A DNA stretch of 64,000 bases from Bin87 sp963666415 (lineage in GTDB: Bacteria; Chloroflexota; Dehalococcoidia; Lucifugimonadales; UBA3495), in assembly GCA_963666415.2 (NCBI GenBank), contig CAXXPD010000003.1, positions 1 through 64,000 of the forward strand, written 5' to 3'. Each line of letters starts with the position of its first letter. Position 1 is the stretch's first letter. The notes beneath the pieces are model-generated. The model was not told where the DNA came from, made no database searches, and saw only the letters and a list, made by a program, of their open reading frames with translations. Shown here piece after piece: positions 1 to 8,329 of the stretch. The position numbers were made by a program, and so were the translations under genes.

Positions 1-2
1 AC

Positions 3-626
3 CTGGCGTCGGCCCACGTGGGCAGTCTCGGCGGTCTGGCTGCCCTGCGCCGGGGCGAAACCCACCTCGCCGGCTGCCATCTGCTGGACGCTGGCACCGG
101 TGAGTACAATGTAGCGGACGTGCGCCGTTACCTGCCGAATACTCCGGTCGTGATTGTGCGGTTGGTGGGCCGGACGCAAGGTTTGATGGTGGCACCCGGC
201 AATCCACTGTCCGTCAATACGCTGGATGATTTGCAGCGTCCCAATATTGGATTTGTAAACCGACAGCGCGGCTCAGGCACCCGCGTTCTGCTCGATTACC
301 ATTTGGGCCAATTGGGCATCGAACCGGCGTCCGTGCCAGGGTACGACCGGGAAGAATACAGCCACCTGGCGGTGGCGGCGGCGGTGTCTGGCGGGTCGGC
401 CAACGTCGGTTTGGGCATACTATCGGCAGCGCGAGCGTTGGGCCTGGACTTCGTCCCGCTGTTCAGCGAAGAGTATGACTTGGTGATTCCCCAGGAACAT
501 TATCGCAGCCGGTTGCTGCAACCCTTACTGGCGTTGCTTGTCGATACCGAGTTTCGTGCGGCGGTGGATGCTCTGGGCGGCTACGATGTAACGCGCATGG
601 GCGAGGTGCGGGCTACTTTGCCGTAG
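3..626 (+). CDS. Partial molybdate-type substrate-binding (PBP-like) domain protein, 5' end outside window
   Basis: The frame is open from the first bases of the window, so the real start lies upstream; about 208 residues are visible. The visible part resembles the periplasmic-binding-protein-like domain (PF12727 type) found in ModE-like regulators and at the C-terminus of some MoeA-like molybdopterin proteins. Supporting features are an early stretch reading HLLDAGTGEYN, then VVIVRLVGRTQGLMVAPGNP, then FVNRQRGSGTRVLLDYHL, and a late segment with GLGILSAARALGLDFVPL. No signal peptide can be judged because the start is missing. It may be a regulator or the tail of a MoeA fusion; the substrate is inferred from the family only. 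It ends with TAG and is followed by a TPR gene 79 bases later on the same strand. Confidence 0.7.
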   Translation: MASAHVGSLGGLAALRRGETHLAGCHLLDAGTGEYNVADVRRYLPNTPVVIVRLVGRTQGLMVAPGNPLSVNTLDDLQRPNIGFVNRQRGSGTRVLLDYHLGQLGIEPASVPGYDREEYSHLAVAAAVSGGSANVGLGILSAARALGLDFVPLFSEEYDLVIPQEHYRSRLLQPLLALLVDTEFRAAVDALGGYDVTRMGEVRATLP

Positions 627-705
627 GGGGTTATCCTGCCGTAGCGGGCGACCTTGCCATAACGGGCTACCGTGTACCGTAAATGATGTCTCCAGGTCGT
701 GCGAT

Positions 706-1287
706 GTGGTGAATCCCGAACAACCATCGGATGCCAAACGGCCGGATGCCGGGCAACGCCGGTTGGACGAAATCATCCGCCGGAGAGTGGCTGGCCTGGC
801 GGCAGCGCGGGCAACCCACGGCGAGCGCCATCCGGAATCGCTGCGCGCCCAGCACCGCCTGGCCCACGCTTACCGGGCGGCCCGTCAGTTTGACGAAGCG
901 TTGCGTTGGTTTGAGGCGACGGTGCGGGAAAGCCAGGATGTCCACAGGGCACACGATTCGCAAACTTTGCGCTACCGCAGCAGTCTGGCCAACTGCCATT
1001 TCGCCGCCGGCGACACCGAGCAGGCCATAGTGTTGTTTGGTCAGCTACTGGAATTGCGGCGGGCCACGTTGGGAGCGCAGCACCCCGACACCCTGCGCAG
1101 CCAGGGGAGTCTGGCCAACGGCCTGCACTCGGCCGGCCGCTTCGCTGAGGCTGTTGATTTGCACCACCGCAACGTGAGTGAACGGGGGTCGGCGCTGGGC
1201 GAAGAGCATTCATCCACCGAATCCAGCCGCCGCAATTTGGCGCGCACCCGGCAAGATGCCGTCGATGCTGACCAATCTCCAATTTAG
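706..1287 (+). CDS. Tetratricopeptide-repeat protein, 193 aa
   Basis: The chosen start is the GTG at 706; a weak purine-rich stretch precedes it. The protein contains about three TPR_10/TPR_12-like units of roughly 42 residues. They are marked by repeated HPE/HPDTLRSQGSLAN and QTLRYRSSLANCHFAAGD patterns, as in kinesin-light-chain-like bacterial TPR proteins. Such repeats bind other proteins; no catalytic domain is attached. At 193 residues it is shorter than most proteins of this kind and may be a remnant of a larger one. No signal peptide is evident. The neighbouring ISAs1 begins about 250 bases downstream, so any downstream partner may have been lost. Function is unknown. Confidence 0.6.
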   Translation: MVNPEQPSDAKRPDAGQRRLDEIIRRRVAGLAAARATHGERHPESLRAQHRLAHAYRAARQFDEALRWFEATVRESQDVHRAHDSQTLRYRSSLANCHFAAGDTEQAIVLFGQLLELRRATLGAQHPDTLRSQGSLANGLHSAGRFAEAVDLHHRNVSERGSALGEEHSSTESSRRNLARTRQDAVDADQSPI

Positions 1288-1541
1288 AAGCCAAACCGGT
1301 CGGTCACGTCTCTCCCCCTGATCGTGCCTCGGCGGGTGCAAAACCCGGCGCGTAGCAACGCACAGTTACCGGTTGCATCCGGCTACCGTTTCCCCGCAAC
1401 GCGGCGTTGTGTGGAAGGGTGGTATCAATTGGGTACGCATGACTACTCGTCGATGACGATGCGGCAAGTCGTGCCATACCGGCAATCTTGCGTCACCGGG
1501 AGATGTGCGCGGTATCGCCCTGGATAATTCTGCTCGTGCGC

Positions 1542-2777
1542 CGACAGGGCAATCGCGTTATAGATTGGTAGACTTGGCCAGGCATGCGAGTCCAGTGATA
1601 TGAAGGGGAGAGGGGAGGAGTGATGAGAGAGGGGAAGGGCGCGTCCATTATGGATTATTTCGGGACGTTGGAGGACCCCAGGATCGACCGGTGCAAGCGG
1701 CACCAGCTGCTGGACATCATTGCCATTGCCATCTGCGCCGTCATCTGCGGCGCCGACTCCTGGGTCTACATCGAATTGTTCGGCAAGAGCAAGCTGGAAT
1801 GGTTCCAGACCTTCCTGGAACTGCCCCACGGCATCCCGTCCCACGACACCTTCGGCGACGTCTTCTCCCGGCTGGACCCGGAGCAGTTCCAGCAGTGCTT
1901 CATGGCCTGGACCCAGGCGGTGTCCGACCTGATCCCCGGGGAAGTGGTGGCCATCGACGGCAAGACGGTACGGCGTTCCCACGACCGCAATGTGGGCAAG
2001 CGGGCCATCCACCTGGTCAGCGCCTGGGCCTCGGCCAACACGCTGACCCTGGGGCAGGTGAAGACCGCGGAGAAGTCCAACGAAATCACCGCGATCCCCC
2101 AGTTGCTGCCAATGCTGGAACTGAAGGGGTGCATCGTCACCATCGACGCCATGGGCGGCCAGCAGGAGATCGCCCAGGGGATTCTGGACCGGGGAGCCGG
2201 CTACGTGCTGGCGCTGAAGGAGAACCAAGGTCAACTGTATGAAGACGTGCGGGACCGGTTCGAGGGAGCGGAGGAGTTCGGCTTCGGGGGAGTGCCCCAT
2301 GACTACGCCACCACCCTGAACCAAGACCACGGAAGGATAGAACGTCGGGAGTGCTGGACAATCAGCGACCCATCTTGCCTGGAGTACCTGAGCACCGGGT
2401 AGGACTGGCCCGGCCTGCGCTCGGCGGTCAAGGTGGTGGGCCGCCGGGAGACGCCGGCAGGGACCACGGTGCAGCCCCGGTACTACATCAGCAGCCTGGA
2501 TGCCCCGGCGGAGCGACTGCTGAAGGTGGTGCGCACTCACTGGAGCATCGAGAACTCCTTGCACTGGAGCCTGGACGTGACTTTCGGGGAAGACCATTGC
2601 CGGATCCGCAAGGACCACGCTCCGCAGAACAGGGCCACGCTGCGGCAGGTTTCGCACAATCTGCTCAAGAACGAAACGAGCCTGAAGGTGGGCATCCAGG
2701 GGAAACGCCTCCAGGCCGGCTGGAAGGAGGACTACCTGCTAAAAGTCCTACGCAGCTAAAACGCGATTGCCCTGTCG
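1542..2777. mobile_element. ISAs1-family insertion sequence
   Basis: A transposase of the ISAs1 family is bracketed by an 18-bp perfect inverted repeat: CGACAGGGCAATCGCGTT at 1542-1559 and its reverse complement at 2760-2777. The element is about 1.24 kb, normal for the family. I could not find an identical 8-10 bp target duplication next to the repeats, so the outer limits could differ by a few bases or the insertion could be old. The right repeat touches the transposase stop codon, which is usual for compact IS elements. Confidence 0.85.
1620..2759 (+). pseudogene. ISAs1-family transposase interrupted by an in-frame TAG
   Basis: Two open stretches, 1620-2402 and 2433-2759, lie in the same reading frame and are separated only by a TAG at 2400-2402. 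Read through, they give one protein of about 379 residues, a normal length. The N-terminal DYFGTLEDPR motif is the ISAs1-associated domain. The catalytic regions are VVAIDGKTVRRS, GCIVTIDAMGGQQEIA, and the C-terminal THWSIENSLHWSLDVTF with its glutamate. The stop falls just before DWPGLRSAVKVVGRRE, a conserved part of the family. The gene is preceded by a purine-rich site (GGGGAGGAG) and may start at 1620, 1623 or 1650. A single nonsense change suggests recent inactivation; readthrough or a sequencing error is not excluded. Confidence 0.85.
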
Positions 2778-2850
2778 CAGGCCGAGGATTCGCCAGTCGC
2801 TGTATTGAGCAGCGGCCGCGGTTGATTGACCGGCGTGGTAATACCTGTGG

Positions 2851-3171
2851 TCAGGCGAGCCTGGCGCTCACTAGCCGATTAAGACTGACGCCTTCCTCTG
2901 CAGCTTGCGTAACAAGGGCCCTGTGGACTTCGGGAGGCACCCGCACGACGAATTTGCCGCTGTACGTCCGGTCGGACAACGGGTCTGGCGGCGTTTCGCC
3001 GTTTGCCAGCATATCGGCGACACATTCGTCCACCAAGGACCGGATGCCCGAGAAAGCCTCTTCCAGAGTGGGCTCCAGCCAGCTCAGCGAAGGGAACTCC
3101 GTGCATAGCCCGACGTATTCCTCGTCCTCAGGCGACCATGTCACCCGGTACGTATAATGTTCCGTATTCAT
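2851..3171 (-). CDS. hicB: HicB-like antitoxin with ribbon-helix-helix C-terminus
   Basis: This 106-residue protein starts at ATG 3171 with GGAG five bases upstream. The N-terminal half reads YRVTWSPEDEEYVGLCTEFP and later TLEEAFSGIRSLVDE, the truncated RNase-H-like fold of HicB antitoxins. The C-terminal VRVPPEVHRALVTQAAEEG and SLNRLVSARLA form an Arc-type ribbon-helix-helix DNA-binding segment. By family it should neutralise the HicA partner and repress the operon. The toxin gene ends inside this gene, a 44-base overlap, the toxin-first order common for hicAB. It lies just downstream of the ISAs1 element, on the opposite strand. Confident at the family level. Confidence 0.85.
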   Translation of the reverse strand: MNTEHYTYRVTWSPEDEEYVGLCTEFPSLSWLEPTLEEAFSGIRSLVDECVADMLANGETPPDPLSDRTYSGKFVVRVPPEVHRALVTQAAEEGVSLNRLVSARLA

Positions 3172-3406
3172 TTCTCCGCTTCGTAAGGGCCTTGATGACC
3201 TGGCGCACCTGGTAATCTTTAGCCATGCCATTCTTACTCTGGATGTTCACTCTGGGGTCGCCCTTCCACGGCATCGTGTACACCCGATGGCTTGTCGCCC
3301 TCTGCCGAGCTTCCCCGAAAAAACAATCGCATATCCAAACTAGCCTAGCGAACTTAATCCCTTTCGGGTTCGCGCTCAGTTCGGTAATCGTGGAACTGAT
3401 GTCCAT
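3128..3406 (-). CDS. hicA: HicA-like toxin
   Basis: This 92-residue protein starts at ATG 3406, preceded by GGAG in GGAGAAAACGACA; an upstream in-frame ATG at 3487 has no comparable site. The C-terminal part WKGDPRVNIQSKNGMAKDYQVRQ matches the HicA double-stranded-RNA-binding-like fold, where the basic G-x-AK-x-YQV segment is diagnostic. The central SHRVYTMPW contains the region of the catalytic histidine. HicA proteins are mRNA interferases. This one is longer than typical 60-80 residue HicA proteins, with an N-terminal segment ITELSANPKGIKFARLVWIC resembling stand-alone HicA variants. It overlaps the antitoxin gene by 44 bases. Confidence 0.8.
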   Translation of the reverse strand: MDISSTITELSANPKGIKFARLVWICDCFFGEARQRATSHRVYTMPWKGDPRVNIQSKNGMAKDYQVRQVIKALTKRRNEYGTLYVPGDMVA

Positions 3407-3663
3407 TGTCGTTTTCTCCCATTTACAATCTTTGAAACTGCCATTCTCGTCCTCCAGATTTGCGTTTTTCCGGAAAAGTCCCCGCACAACCCCACAACCC
3501 CATCCTTTCCATTACGGTTGCATCCACCCTTGAGTGGATACGATGATGATATCATTATTGATACTGCATGTCTAGGGACACGTAATAACTGGGCCTGTGG
3601 ATTTGCCTGAAGCTCTCCGTCGGTCAGCGTTAATACCATCTAGCCAGGTTGATGCGCCGCCAG

Positions 3664-4246
3664 TTGCAGCGCTCGATTAAGCGGGTCGATGAGGCCTTCC
3701 AGCGTTCTTTCGCCGAGTGAAGGCCGGAGAAAAGCCTGGCTTACCCCGTTTCAAGCCACACAGCTGGTTCCGTCCCATCGAGTTGTACGCCGGCGCTGAT
3801 CGCTTCCTGCAGGTTAACGCTGGCGGCACCAAAGCCACGATCCGCATCAAGGGTCTGCCGGCAATGCGCCTCCGGCTGCACCGACCGTTGCCCGAGGGTC
3901 AGCCCCTGGTCATCCGCATCACCAGGACACCGCGGCGGGTGGTGGCGTCCCTGGTGTATGTGCACGTGGACCCTCAACCGGCGGAAGCGGCGACGGAGCG
4001 CCGGTGGGCATCGAAGCTGGCGTTGCAAAGCGCATCACCCTGTCTGACGGCCGCCACGTCGACCGACGCGAGCTGGACAGGCGCAAGCTCCGTCGCCTAC
4101 AGCGCCGTGTGGCACGAGCAAAGCGCGGATCCCCCGGACGTCGCAAGAAAGTCGCGGCGCTGGCTCGAGAGTGGCAGCGCATCGCCGAGCACAACCGTGG
4201 TGACGAGCACCAAGTGGCCGCGGCCATTGATGAGACAGGCTAACGC
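3664..4246 (+). pseudogene. Decayed IS200/IS605-family TnpB (OrfB) fragment
   Basis: Three consecutive frames each carry part of a TnpB. At 3664-3719 the frame encodes LQRSIKRVDEAFQRSFAE. From 3717 the next frame encodes VKAGEKPGLPRFKPHSWFRP and the beta-rich section that follows. From 4004 a third frame encodes GVAKRITLSDGRHVDRREL and the basic stretch LRRLQRRVARAKRGSPGRRK. A base is missing at the first junction, where FARVKAGEKPG would be expected. The RuvC glutamate and zinc-finger parts are absent after 4246, so this is a truncated, inactive remnant. No right-end guide RNA structure could be recognised. Confidence 0.75.
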
Positions 4247-4286
4247 ACGCGCGGGACATCACTTGTACCAGGGGCTGGCGCGACGG

Positions 4287-4775
4287 TTACAGAACCCGCC
4301 ACCCTGCAGCACGCAATCTCGCCATCGGTGGCCAGCCTGTCCAAGAGCAGCGCAATCCCTGAAACAACGAAACCCGGCTACTGCGGCAGCTGGTTTTCGT
4401 CGGGGCGGCCTGTCGCGTCGCCCGACGCCCAACGGTGCGCGATAATCGGCCGTCGGGGGCTGCCATCTGGCGCAATCGTCCGTCGGCGATGGCCCTGCCA
4501 AGCCAGCGGCGGGATATTGGGTAACCCAGAGCTGTGTACTTGGTCTCGATGTCGCAGTGGGAACGGCCCGCTTCCAGGTCGGCAAGTACGCGCCTTGCGA
4601 TTTCCGGTGGCAGACATATGCGTTTCCGTCCCGGCCGGCCCTGGCCCCACTCATCCCAGTTGTCTAGCGCGTCGAGGGCGCGCTGATGCGTACGCTCTTG
4701 GTCGGCGCGGAGTTGTTCGGCTCTCTGGGATTGCTCTTCAGGAGTCAGAAGGCGAATGTCTCTGATTTCCAACAT
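4287..4775 (-). CDS. Hypothetical protein with helix-turn-helix-like segment
   Basis: The start chosen is the ATG at 4775 (MLEIRDIRLLTPEEQ); a longer start at 4826 is possible. The first half is plausible protein, rich in charged helix: EEQSQRAEQLRADQERTHQR. A middle section reads GRPGRKRICLPPEIARRVLADLEAG and RRWLGRAIADGRLRQM, resembling the helix-turn-helix tail of serine recombinases. The last third is low-complexity basic sequence and may be out of frame. It could be a recombinase remnant or a small regulator. No family assignment is safe. Confidence 0.35.
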   Translation of the reverse strand: MLEIRDIRLLTPEEQSQRAEQLRADQERTHQRALDALDNWDEWGQGRPGRKRICLPPEIARRVLADLEAGRSHCDIETKYTALGYPISRRWLGRAIADGRLRQMAAPDGRLSRTVGRRATRQAAPTKTSCRSSRVSLFQGLRCSWTGWPPMARLRAAGWRVL

Positions 4776-5177
4776 GGGCCGGATTTTGGATAGCCCGACC
4801 CCACCTGACAAGGTATTTCTGCCCACATTTCGTCTATGTTTGAGTAGGAATCAGGCTGTCGAGCCCGGCCCAAAGCTCCGGGAATATCGCCCGTTTTTTG
4901 GCGCAGTCCCTAATCAGCGGGTTTTATGTCACGCACCATCGGCGGTTTTTCAAGGAACCGCATCATTACCCAGAAACCATCCCGGCACCGTGATATATTG
5001 GCCGGGGCGTCGGCGGTGGGGCAATGTCCCGCGGAAATGTGAGGCGTATGCCAAAGCCGACCCTGGTTGAGGGGCTGCTGTCTCTCCAGGGAGGCCGGAT
5101 CGCGTGGCTGGGTCCGGCCTCTTTAACTGCCGGAACGGGTATCAATAATGCACCGTTTGGATATCGGAGTTTGACTC
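4776..5177. other. Intergenic leader region of the CAP-domain gene
   Basis: No convincing gene is seen here. The only clear structure is the hairpin at 5091-5124, annotated separately. The ribosome binding site GGAG at 5166-5169 belongs to the downstream secreted protein gene. Promoter elements were not identifiable with confidence. Confidence 0.4.
5091..5124 (+). terminator. Perfect 9-bp hairpin followed by TTT, terminator or leader attenuator
   Basis: GAGGCCGGA at 5091-5099 pairs perfectly with TCCGGCCTC at 5113-5121 across a 13-base loop, followed by TTT. The stem is GC-rich as in an intrinsic terminator, but the T run is short. It sits 54 bases before the start of the downstream secreted-protein gene, so it could end upstream transcription or act in that gene's leader. 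Confidence 0.5.
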
Positions 5178-7094
5178 ATGAACATGGCAAGCAAAATCGC
5201 ATCATTGTTGGCATTGGCCGTCATCATGTTGGTCGCTGGGATAGCGGCGACACCAGCTGCGTTGGCGAAGCCAAGCCAGCCCACCGTGTCTGCCACCGCC
5301 AGTGCGGGCGAGCTGCAAGTAAGCTGGAACAGCGTACCAAGCGCTCAACACTACACGGTGGGTTACGCCAACCTGGATGATCTCAACCAGATGGCTGCCG
5401 CCGGCCGTAACGCCCTTGATGCCTTTTATTACGTGACGGTCGGCGCCGGCAACACCGGGCACACGCTCAGTGGCCTGAAACCCGAGACGGCGTACTACAT
5501 CCTGATTGGCGCTCAGACCGAGCGGTTTGGCGCCACCGACTTGTCGTGGGGCCCGTGGTCAAACGCAGTAACTACCGCCGGGCAGCATGGAGCTGGCTTC
5601 TGCCCGATCACCGGTTTACAGATACCCGAGGAAGGGTACTTGAATGTCGGTAATACCCGAACTTGGTCGGACACAACCCTCAAATTGCACAGTGCCACAT
5701 CGCCGGCGAGCGTTCCAGTGCGAGGTCAACCAGATCATGTACCGTACGACGGTCGAAAACTGCTACGCCTATGTGTTACTCAGACCAACCAGACCGGCGG
5801 TGATCTGTACTTTCAGGCGGGTTCCCACAACAACCTCTCAACTGACCGCGGGATCGGATTCGTCAGGGTAACGGGATGGAGCGATACACCTATTGCGAAC
5901 GGAACGACTGAAATGGCCTGCGATACTTGGAGCGTGCCGGAACCGGCAACTACTGCGGTCTATGCCATCAGCGACGGCGACCGTGCCGATGTGCTCTTTC
6001 GCATCGACCTGTCGTCAATCCCTACCACCATTCCCACATCAGGTAGTACCAATACTACAGATACGGCCTCCGTCGTCAATCAGCGTCACATTCAGCAGAA
6101 GCAGTACATGCTGGGCCTCATCAACTCGCAGCGAGCGGACGCCGGTGTAGGTTCGGTAACTTTGGGAGATAATGTTGCCGCTCAACTGCAGGCCGAGGCT
6201 GGGCTCGAAAACTGCTTCAGCTCCCATTGGGGGCTGGATGGTCTGAAGCCGTACATGCGCTACAGCCTAGCGGGAGGTTATCAATCAAATGGTGAAAACG
6301 CCCGGGGTTGGAATTACTGTATAACCGCGGCCGACGGTTACGCCCCCATCAGTGGCATCATCCAGGAAATCAGAGAGGCCATCGACGGCTGGATGCAGAG
6401 CCCAGGGCATCGCAGAAACTTGCTTGATCGATGGCACAAACAAGTCAACATCGGTTTGGCATGGAACCGCTATAACACAGTGATGTACCAGCATTTCGAG
6501 GGGGATTACGTCGAATTTGATCAACCCCCTTCGATAGTGAACAACGTTCTGTACATTTCCGGGACTGCCAAGAATGGCGCCGGGTTCGATGAAAACAGGG
6601 ATCTGGCGGTACAGATCTACTATGAACCACCGACTCATGCCTTGACTCGTGGTCAGGTTGCCCGGACTTATTGTTACGATTACGGACTGCCGGTTGCCGC
6701 TCTCAGGTGGCCACTCGGAGCGGGCTATACCTGGACCACGCACGAGCACACAACTACGCACACGTCATGTCCAGACCCTTACGACGTTCCCGCCAACACC
6801 CCCGCGCCAAACTCGGTAGACGAATCCCTCGACGCCTGGCAAGAAGCCTACGATGCCAGCCAATCCGCCACACCCCAATCGATCACCGTCCCCTGGATCA
6901 CGGCGTCGCAATGGACCGCGAGCGGATCTGCCCTCGCCGTGAGGGCGAACCTCAGCGAAATTCTCAACCGGCATGGTAACGGTGTGTATTCGGTAGCGAT
7001 ATGGGGCACCATCGGGGACGAGGACGTGGAGATTTCGCGGCGGACCATTTTCCGCGGAGTGTCACCTCCGGACAATTACAGCCTTGACGACTGA
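5178..7094 (+). CDS. Secreted fibronectin-III and CAP (SCP/PR1) domain protein, 638 aa
   Basis: A signal peptide covers about residues 1-30 (SLLALAVIMLVAGIAA, cleavage near ALA). A fibronectin type III domain follows at about 33-130, with PTVSATASAGELQVSWNSVP and the unusual insert YANLDDLNQMAAAGRNALDA. A CAP domain lies at about 305-445, with MLGLINSQRADAGVGSV, NCFSSHWGLDGLKP, and GWMQSPGHRRNLLD before the last strands. The CAP motif histidine and glutamate positions (SSHWG, NGENARGWN) are present. CAP proteins are extracellular; some bind lipids or act on partner proteins. The start at 5178 has GGAG eight bases upstream. The FnIII module is duplicated in the next gene, suggesting a lineage-specific secreted family. 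The substrate is unknown. Confidence 0.85.
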   Translation: MNMASKIASLLALAVIMLVAGIAATPAALAKPSQPTVSATASAGELQVSWNSVPSAQHYTVGYANLDDLNQMAAAGRNALDAFYYVTVGAGNTGHTLSGLKPETAYYILIGAQTERFGATDLSWGPWSNAVTTAGQHGAGFCPITGLQIPEEGYLNVGNTRTWSDTTLKLHSATSPASVPVRGQPDHVPYDGRKLLRLCVTQTNQTGGDLYFQAGSHNNLSTDRGIGFVRVTGWSDTPIANGTTEMACDTWSVPEPATTAVYAISDGDRADVLFRIDLSSIPTTIPTSGSTNTTDTASVVNQRHIQQKQYMLGLINSQRADAGVGSVTLGDNVAAQLQAEAGLENCFSSHWGLDGLKPYMRYSLAGGYQSNGENARGWNYCITAADGYAPISGIIQEIREAIDGWMQSPGHRRNLLDRWHKQVNIGLAWNRYNTVMYQHFEGDYVEFDQPPSIVNNVLYISGTAKNGAGFDENRDLAVQIYYEPPTHALTRGQVARTYCYDYGLPVAALRWPLGAGYTWTTHEHTTTHTSCPDPYDVPANTPAPNSVDESLDAWQEAYDASQSATPQSITVPWITASQWTASGSALAVRANLSEILNRHGNGVYSVAIWGTIGDEDVEISRRTIFRGVSPPDNYSLDD

Positions 7095-7452
7095 CTGCCA
7101 CACCGGTGATCAATCGGCGAGTATGGGCAGCCCGCGCAATTGCCACTGCCAGGGATACGAAACGCCATAGTCGGTTTGGAACCCTATGATCGCCTGAAAG
7201 CGGTATCAATTAGGCCCAGCAATGTCCGCGCAATCCCAAACGGGCTTAATCGCAGAATCTGTCGCTTTCGCCATGCAACTGCGCGGCATGGACGACGGAT
7301 TACGGTTATAACCGTAATCCATTTTCGTAATCGTGGGAACGGAAACCAGGTCGGCGAAAATCGGAATCAGGCCGGCGCCGGGAGTTCCCGAATGAATCGA
7401 TTTACGTAACGCCGTTGGGCGAACCAATTCAGGTATGAAAAGGAGACAAAAC
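7095..7452. other. Intergenic region between two FnIII genes with a perfect palindrome
   Basis: No gene is seen. It contains the 24-bp palindrome at 7297-7320 and, just before 7453, an AAGGAG ribosome binding site for the next gene. Several GTAATC/GATTAC words cluster around 7297-7335. Confidence 0.4.
7297..7320. promoter_or_regulatory. 24-bp perfect palindrome, possible operator or hairpin
   Basis: The half-site GGATTACGGTTA is followed directly by its exact reverse complement, so the whole 24 bp is a perfect palindrome with no spacer. It ends 133 bases before the start of the second FnIII gene. A dimeric regulator site is the simplest reading; as RNA it could only form a tight hairpin, and no T run follows. 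Confidence 0.45.
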
Positions 7453-8232
7453 ATGAACTGGAACCGGAAGGTTATAACGATGGTATTGCTCGTCGCAACG
7501 CTGCTAACAGCGGGCGTAGCGGCGATGCCCGCCACACTGTCTTCCCCTACACTCCCGACGGTCATCGCTACCGCCAACCCTGGTGAACTGATGATTACTT
7601 GGGACGCGGTCCCCGAAGCTCAGCACTACACTGTAGGTTACGCGAATTTGGACGAGTTAGATCAGATGGCGACAGCCGGGAGGAACGCCTTAGACGCGTT
7701 CTATTACGTCACGATAGGTGCCGCCCACACCGCCCACACCCTCAGTGGCTTGGGACCTGGAATTGATTACTACGTCCTAGTCGGTGCTCAGACCAAACGA
7801 TTTGGTGCCGATGATTTGGTATGGGGACCGTGGTCCAGCGCAGTAAAGACTGCGGAAGCTTCCTGTCCCACTACCGAGACGACAACCCAACAATGCGTTT
7901 CAAATGGTACATGCCTGCCAATCCAAAACACGGGCACCTTCACCGGCACTGGAGACAGCGCGGGCGACATCATCAATTTGGCCGCCGGAGTGTATCGTTT
8001 CACCAACTCCCGTCAGAATACGGACGGGAACTTTTTCGTCAAGGTCGTGGAGCTGGCGAGTGGTGATAACCGTTCGGTCGGAATCTACGGACGAGGGACC
8101 GGACGCGGGGTGGAAACTCTGACGATCTATGACGACGATAGCGACTTCCGACTGCAGGCTGGCAACTACGTATTGGAGGTGGACACGGACAGCGACTGGG
8201 AAGTCACTGTCGACTTGCTTGCAGCGCACTAA
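7453..8232 (+). CDS. Secreted FnIII-domain protein, 259 aa, paralogue of the upstream CAP protein
   Basis: The start at 7453 is preferred over the in-frame ATG at 7435 because AAGGAG sits nine bases before it. A signal peptide is clear (VITMVLLVATLLTAGVAAMP). The fibronectin-III domain closely matches the upstream gene, sharing ATANPGELMITWDAVP, HYTVGYANLDELDQMA, AGRNALDAFYYVTIG and the RFGADDLVWGPWSSAV end. After it comes a cysteine pair region (SCPTTETTTQQCVSNGTCLP) and a beta-rich C-terminal domain reading GDIINLAAGVYRF and FRLQAGNYVLEVDTDSDW. That part resembles bacterial pre-peptidase C-terminal-like folds, which are usually appended to secreted proteins. Probable cell-surface or extracellular role. 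The two genes look like a tandem duplication with exchange of the C-terminal domain. Confidence 0.8.
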   Translation: MNWNRKVITMVLLVATLLTAGVAAMPATLSSPTLPTVIATANPGELMITWDAVPEAQHYTVGYANLDELDQMATAGRNALDAFYYVTIGAAHTAHTLSGLGPGIDYYVLVGAQTKRFGADDLVWGPWSSAVKTAEASCPTTETTTQQCVSNGTCLPIQNTGTFTGTGDSAGDIINLAAGVYRFTNSRQNTDGNFFVKVVELASGDNRSVGIYGRGTGRGVETLTIYDDDSDFRLQAGNYVLEVDTDSDWEVTVDLLAAH

Positions 8233-8329
8233 ATTAGATGGTATGAAAGGCATCTCAGGGCGTCGAGCACGGCCCGGTAGGCGGAATTGCGGGGTAATTT
8301 CGCGGAGTGAACGCCGCGTGATAATGCGA

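Noticed and set aside
1443..2657. 404-residue minus-strand frame opposite the ISAs1 transposase
   Set aside because: Antisense shadow; low-complexity leucine/histidine/glutamine-rich content and no family match.
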